This document shows, piece by piece, positions 62,227 to 64,000 of a DNA stretch of 64,000 nt. Source of the stretch: Otis tarda. Lineage: Eukaryota; Chordata; Aves; Otidiformes; Otididae. The position numbers and the translations under genes are program-made. The number at the start of each line of letters is the position of its first letter. Position 1 is the first letter of the stretch. The notes below the pieces were generated by a model. It did not search any database, was not told where the DNA came from, and worked only from the letters and a program-made list of their open reading frames with translations. Where the stretch lies: the NCBI GenBank assembly GCA_026413225.1, contig CM048554.1, forward strand, positions 71,602,463 to 71,666,462. The letters are read 5' to 3'.

Positions 62227-62334
62227 TTTTTTCTTTTTTTTTTTTTTTTTTTTCTTTTTTTTTTTTTTTTCTTTTTTTTCTTTTTTTTTCTTTTTTTTTC
62301 TTTTTTTTTCTTTTTTTTTTTCTTCTTTTTTTTT
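62227..62334 (+). repeat. (CT9-10)n T-rich minisatellite
   Basis: More than 100 nt of T interrupted by single C at intervals of about 10 in the central part (62270-62320). It ends in TTTTCAG at 62337, again a consensus-like 3' splice site. Confidence 0.9.
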
Positions 62335-63842
62335 CAGTCCAAAGCCTACCCTTCTAGATTTTTTGGCACAGGTAACAGAACAGTGTATATTTGTTATTTC
62401 AGACAATAAAATTTAGAATACAGTGTCTGGACTCTTGAAACAAACAAACAAAAAACTAAAAAAAAAACCCCAGAAATTAAAGCTTGTTATATTACATGGC
62501 CAAAATCTTGACTCTGTTTTTTCACTTATGAGAATTCTTTTGAGTTTTGTAACTTGTCTGAGCACTTGACTTGTAGACACTTTCTCCAGCTCAAAGGACG
62601 GAGGCTCTCTGCTTGGTGTCAGGAGAGCAATTCCAGGCCACCTTCATATATTCTGGCCCTGAGGGCAAGTCAGCACAATCTTCCTCTGTTGCCTGGTTGA
62701 ATGCTAATGGAGGACTGGTCCAGGTTCAGTCCTCATAAAAAACCAAGCAATCAACCAGCAAAAATGCCAAAGGGCAGCTTTTTTTTTTTTTCTAAATTCT
62801 TTGCTTCTTTGTCTGTTTTGGTTGCTTCCTTGTTAATTTTTAATATATACAAAATACACTCATCAGAAGACTTTTTTTTTTCTGTTCAGATGTGTTTTAT
62901 AGCTCTGCTGACTGTAACATATCTGGGAAGTGTGGGGATTTGCTGGAGTTCTTGGAGCACAGACTACTGTATTAAAACCTCTTATTGCATGAATGATTTA
63001 TTCACTGATATATACAGTACACACATCCATATCTGTATCTCTGTATTGGTGAGAGTACTTCCGAGTTAAAAAACGAAAAGATAACCTACCATGTTGTGGT
63101 GCAATTGAAACATCCCATAGGATATATCTGGTTACTTTAAAACTTTAACTGAATTTTGGGCAGCTTTGCTGTTTTCACAGCAGCCTTTTGCTGGGCTCCC
63201 CAAACTGTCGGCTGCCCTGCCAGCTACTTTTTCTGTTCAGCTCACTTATTAACTGGAAAGTTGGCAAGCTTATGTAGTGAGGGACTTCAGACAAACTTAC
63301 AGATCAGAACAACCAATGTTGGTGTTTTAGATGTTTCTAAAGTGAAATGTTTAAGAATAGTTAGCATTTAGAAAGGAGGAATTTGAGATTTGGATTTTGT
63401 TCTGATTTAATTTCATGTTGTAATGTATACTCTGTGTGTGTTATTCTCTGACAGAAGACCTCTGTTCAAATTTCTTTTTTTAGGCTATGCTTTTAATTAT
63501 TTCAAATAAATGTTTTAGTTTTCAACACGTTGAATGTGCTTTTTTCCCCAGTGTTATTTACAGCAACAATATATGCATGTAAAAGCAAAACTTTCATCAG
63601 GAAAATTATATGTTTAAAAGTATAGAAAAAACATTTTACAATATGTGTAATACTGTCGTGACTAATACGGCATTTATGCAATCACATTCATAATAATATT
63701 TGGTGTCTTATTTATATCATGAAAACATGCCAGACTGTCCAAGTAACTTTAAGAGTGCCTACGTGTTTTGGTTTTTTTTCTTATGATTTAACAGATAACC
63801 AGAATGCCTTTTCTCTAATATAATATTATTTCATGTTTGTAG

Positions 63843-64000
63843 GTAATATATGCTTTGAACACTAAAAATGATGAACATGAAGCTGCTATCCAAGCCCTTA
63901 AGGATGCTCATGAAGAAGAAATTCAACAAATTCTTGCAGAGACCAGAGAGAAGATCTTACAGTATAAAAGTAAAGTTGCGGAAGAAATGGATCTCAAGAG
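63843..64000 (+). CDS. FAM184A: FAM184A coding exon 2 (start, runs off window)
   Basis: Codons 60-111 plus two bases of the next, joined in phase 0 to exon 1. It begins VIYALNTKND and continues through ALKDAHEEEIQQILAETREK, matching recalled mammalian FAM184A with only conservative changes. The sequence is highly charged with regular hydrophobic spacing, as in a coiled coil, which is the main architecture of the protein. The acceptor TTTGTAG has only a modest pyrimidine tract. The exon is open to the last base, so its end and the rest of the gene lie outside. The internal in-frame ATG at 63987 is the first one available to a transcript that starts within intron 1. Confidence 0.96.

Larger units (their letters stand above)
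28410..63842 (+). other. FAM184A: FAM184A intron 1 (35.4 kb)
   Basis: Bounded by the donor GTGAGG after codon 59 and the acceptor TTTGTAG before GTAATATATGC. Both flanking codons match the expected protein in phase 0. The intron holds every LTR element of the TGTCGTGG family seen here, an old ERVL provirus, at least eight CR1 fragments and many long T tracts. Intron-contained AT-rich sequence not listed separately has no recognised features. Confidence 0.92.
60967..63842 (+). other. Distal intron 1, T-tract-rich
   Basis: Unique sequence with very long T tracts, listed separately. A polypyrimidine-containing acceptor at 63842 precedes exon 2. No other gene seen. Confidence 0.5.

Noticed and set aside
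62191-62409. Poly-Lys and poly-Phe frames
   Set aside because: Translation of the T-rich minisatellite.
1-64000. tRNA, rRNA genes or CRISPR-like arrays
   Set aside because: No cloverleaf-type gene or regularly spaced repeat array was seen. The only tRNA-like match is the 22-nt primer-binding site.

Overview
The window is almost certainly from a bird nuclear genome. It carries many CR1 LINE fragments with the avian-type 3' end (tandem ATTCTATG-like octamers), two avian endogenous retrovirus LTR families, and the 5' end of a conserved vertebrate gene, FAM184A. Nothing in it is prokaryotic. The species cannot be named from the sequence alone.

Layout. Bases 1 to about 27.4 kb are intergenic: mostly AT-rich unique sequence with scattered CR1 pieces, one 648-bp ERVL-type solo LTR with intact target duplications (19384-20031), and an isolated CpG island at about 8.74-9.35 kb with promoter-like motifs but no recognisable gene. 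A second CpG island (about 27.6-28.8 kb) is the FAM184A promoter. FAM184A coding exon 1 is 28233-28409 (59 codons, phase 0). Intron 1 then runs for 35.4 kb, and exon 2 begins at 63843 and leaves the window at 64000. The only cellular protein-coding exons I can support are these two.

Intron 1 is a trap for mobile elements. It holds three independent insertions of one LTR family (TGTCGTGG...CTACGACA ends, 5-bp target duplications). One is a complete two-LTR element with only 309 bp between its LTRs. It keeps a tRNA-Lys primer-binding site and a polypurine tract but has no gag, pol or env. Its LTRs are identical except for a 2-nt C-run difference, so it is very young. It sits inside a CR1 that already carries another CR1. 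Further on, a decayed ERVL-like provirus (47194-51890) with recognisable gag, protease, RT, RNase H and integrase remnants is inserted in an old CR1 and carries three younger CR1 fragments.

Most promising for follow-up: the compact two-LTR element and its solo relatives (one in FAM184A sense, with promoter, splice-donor and poly(A) signals); the orphan CpG island with NRF1, X-box and ETS-like sites; a CpG-dense islet with a 19-nt direct repeat in the AT-rich intron; a perfect 15-bp inverted repeat; and cryptic-exon candidates in intron 1.
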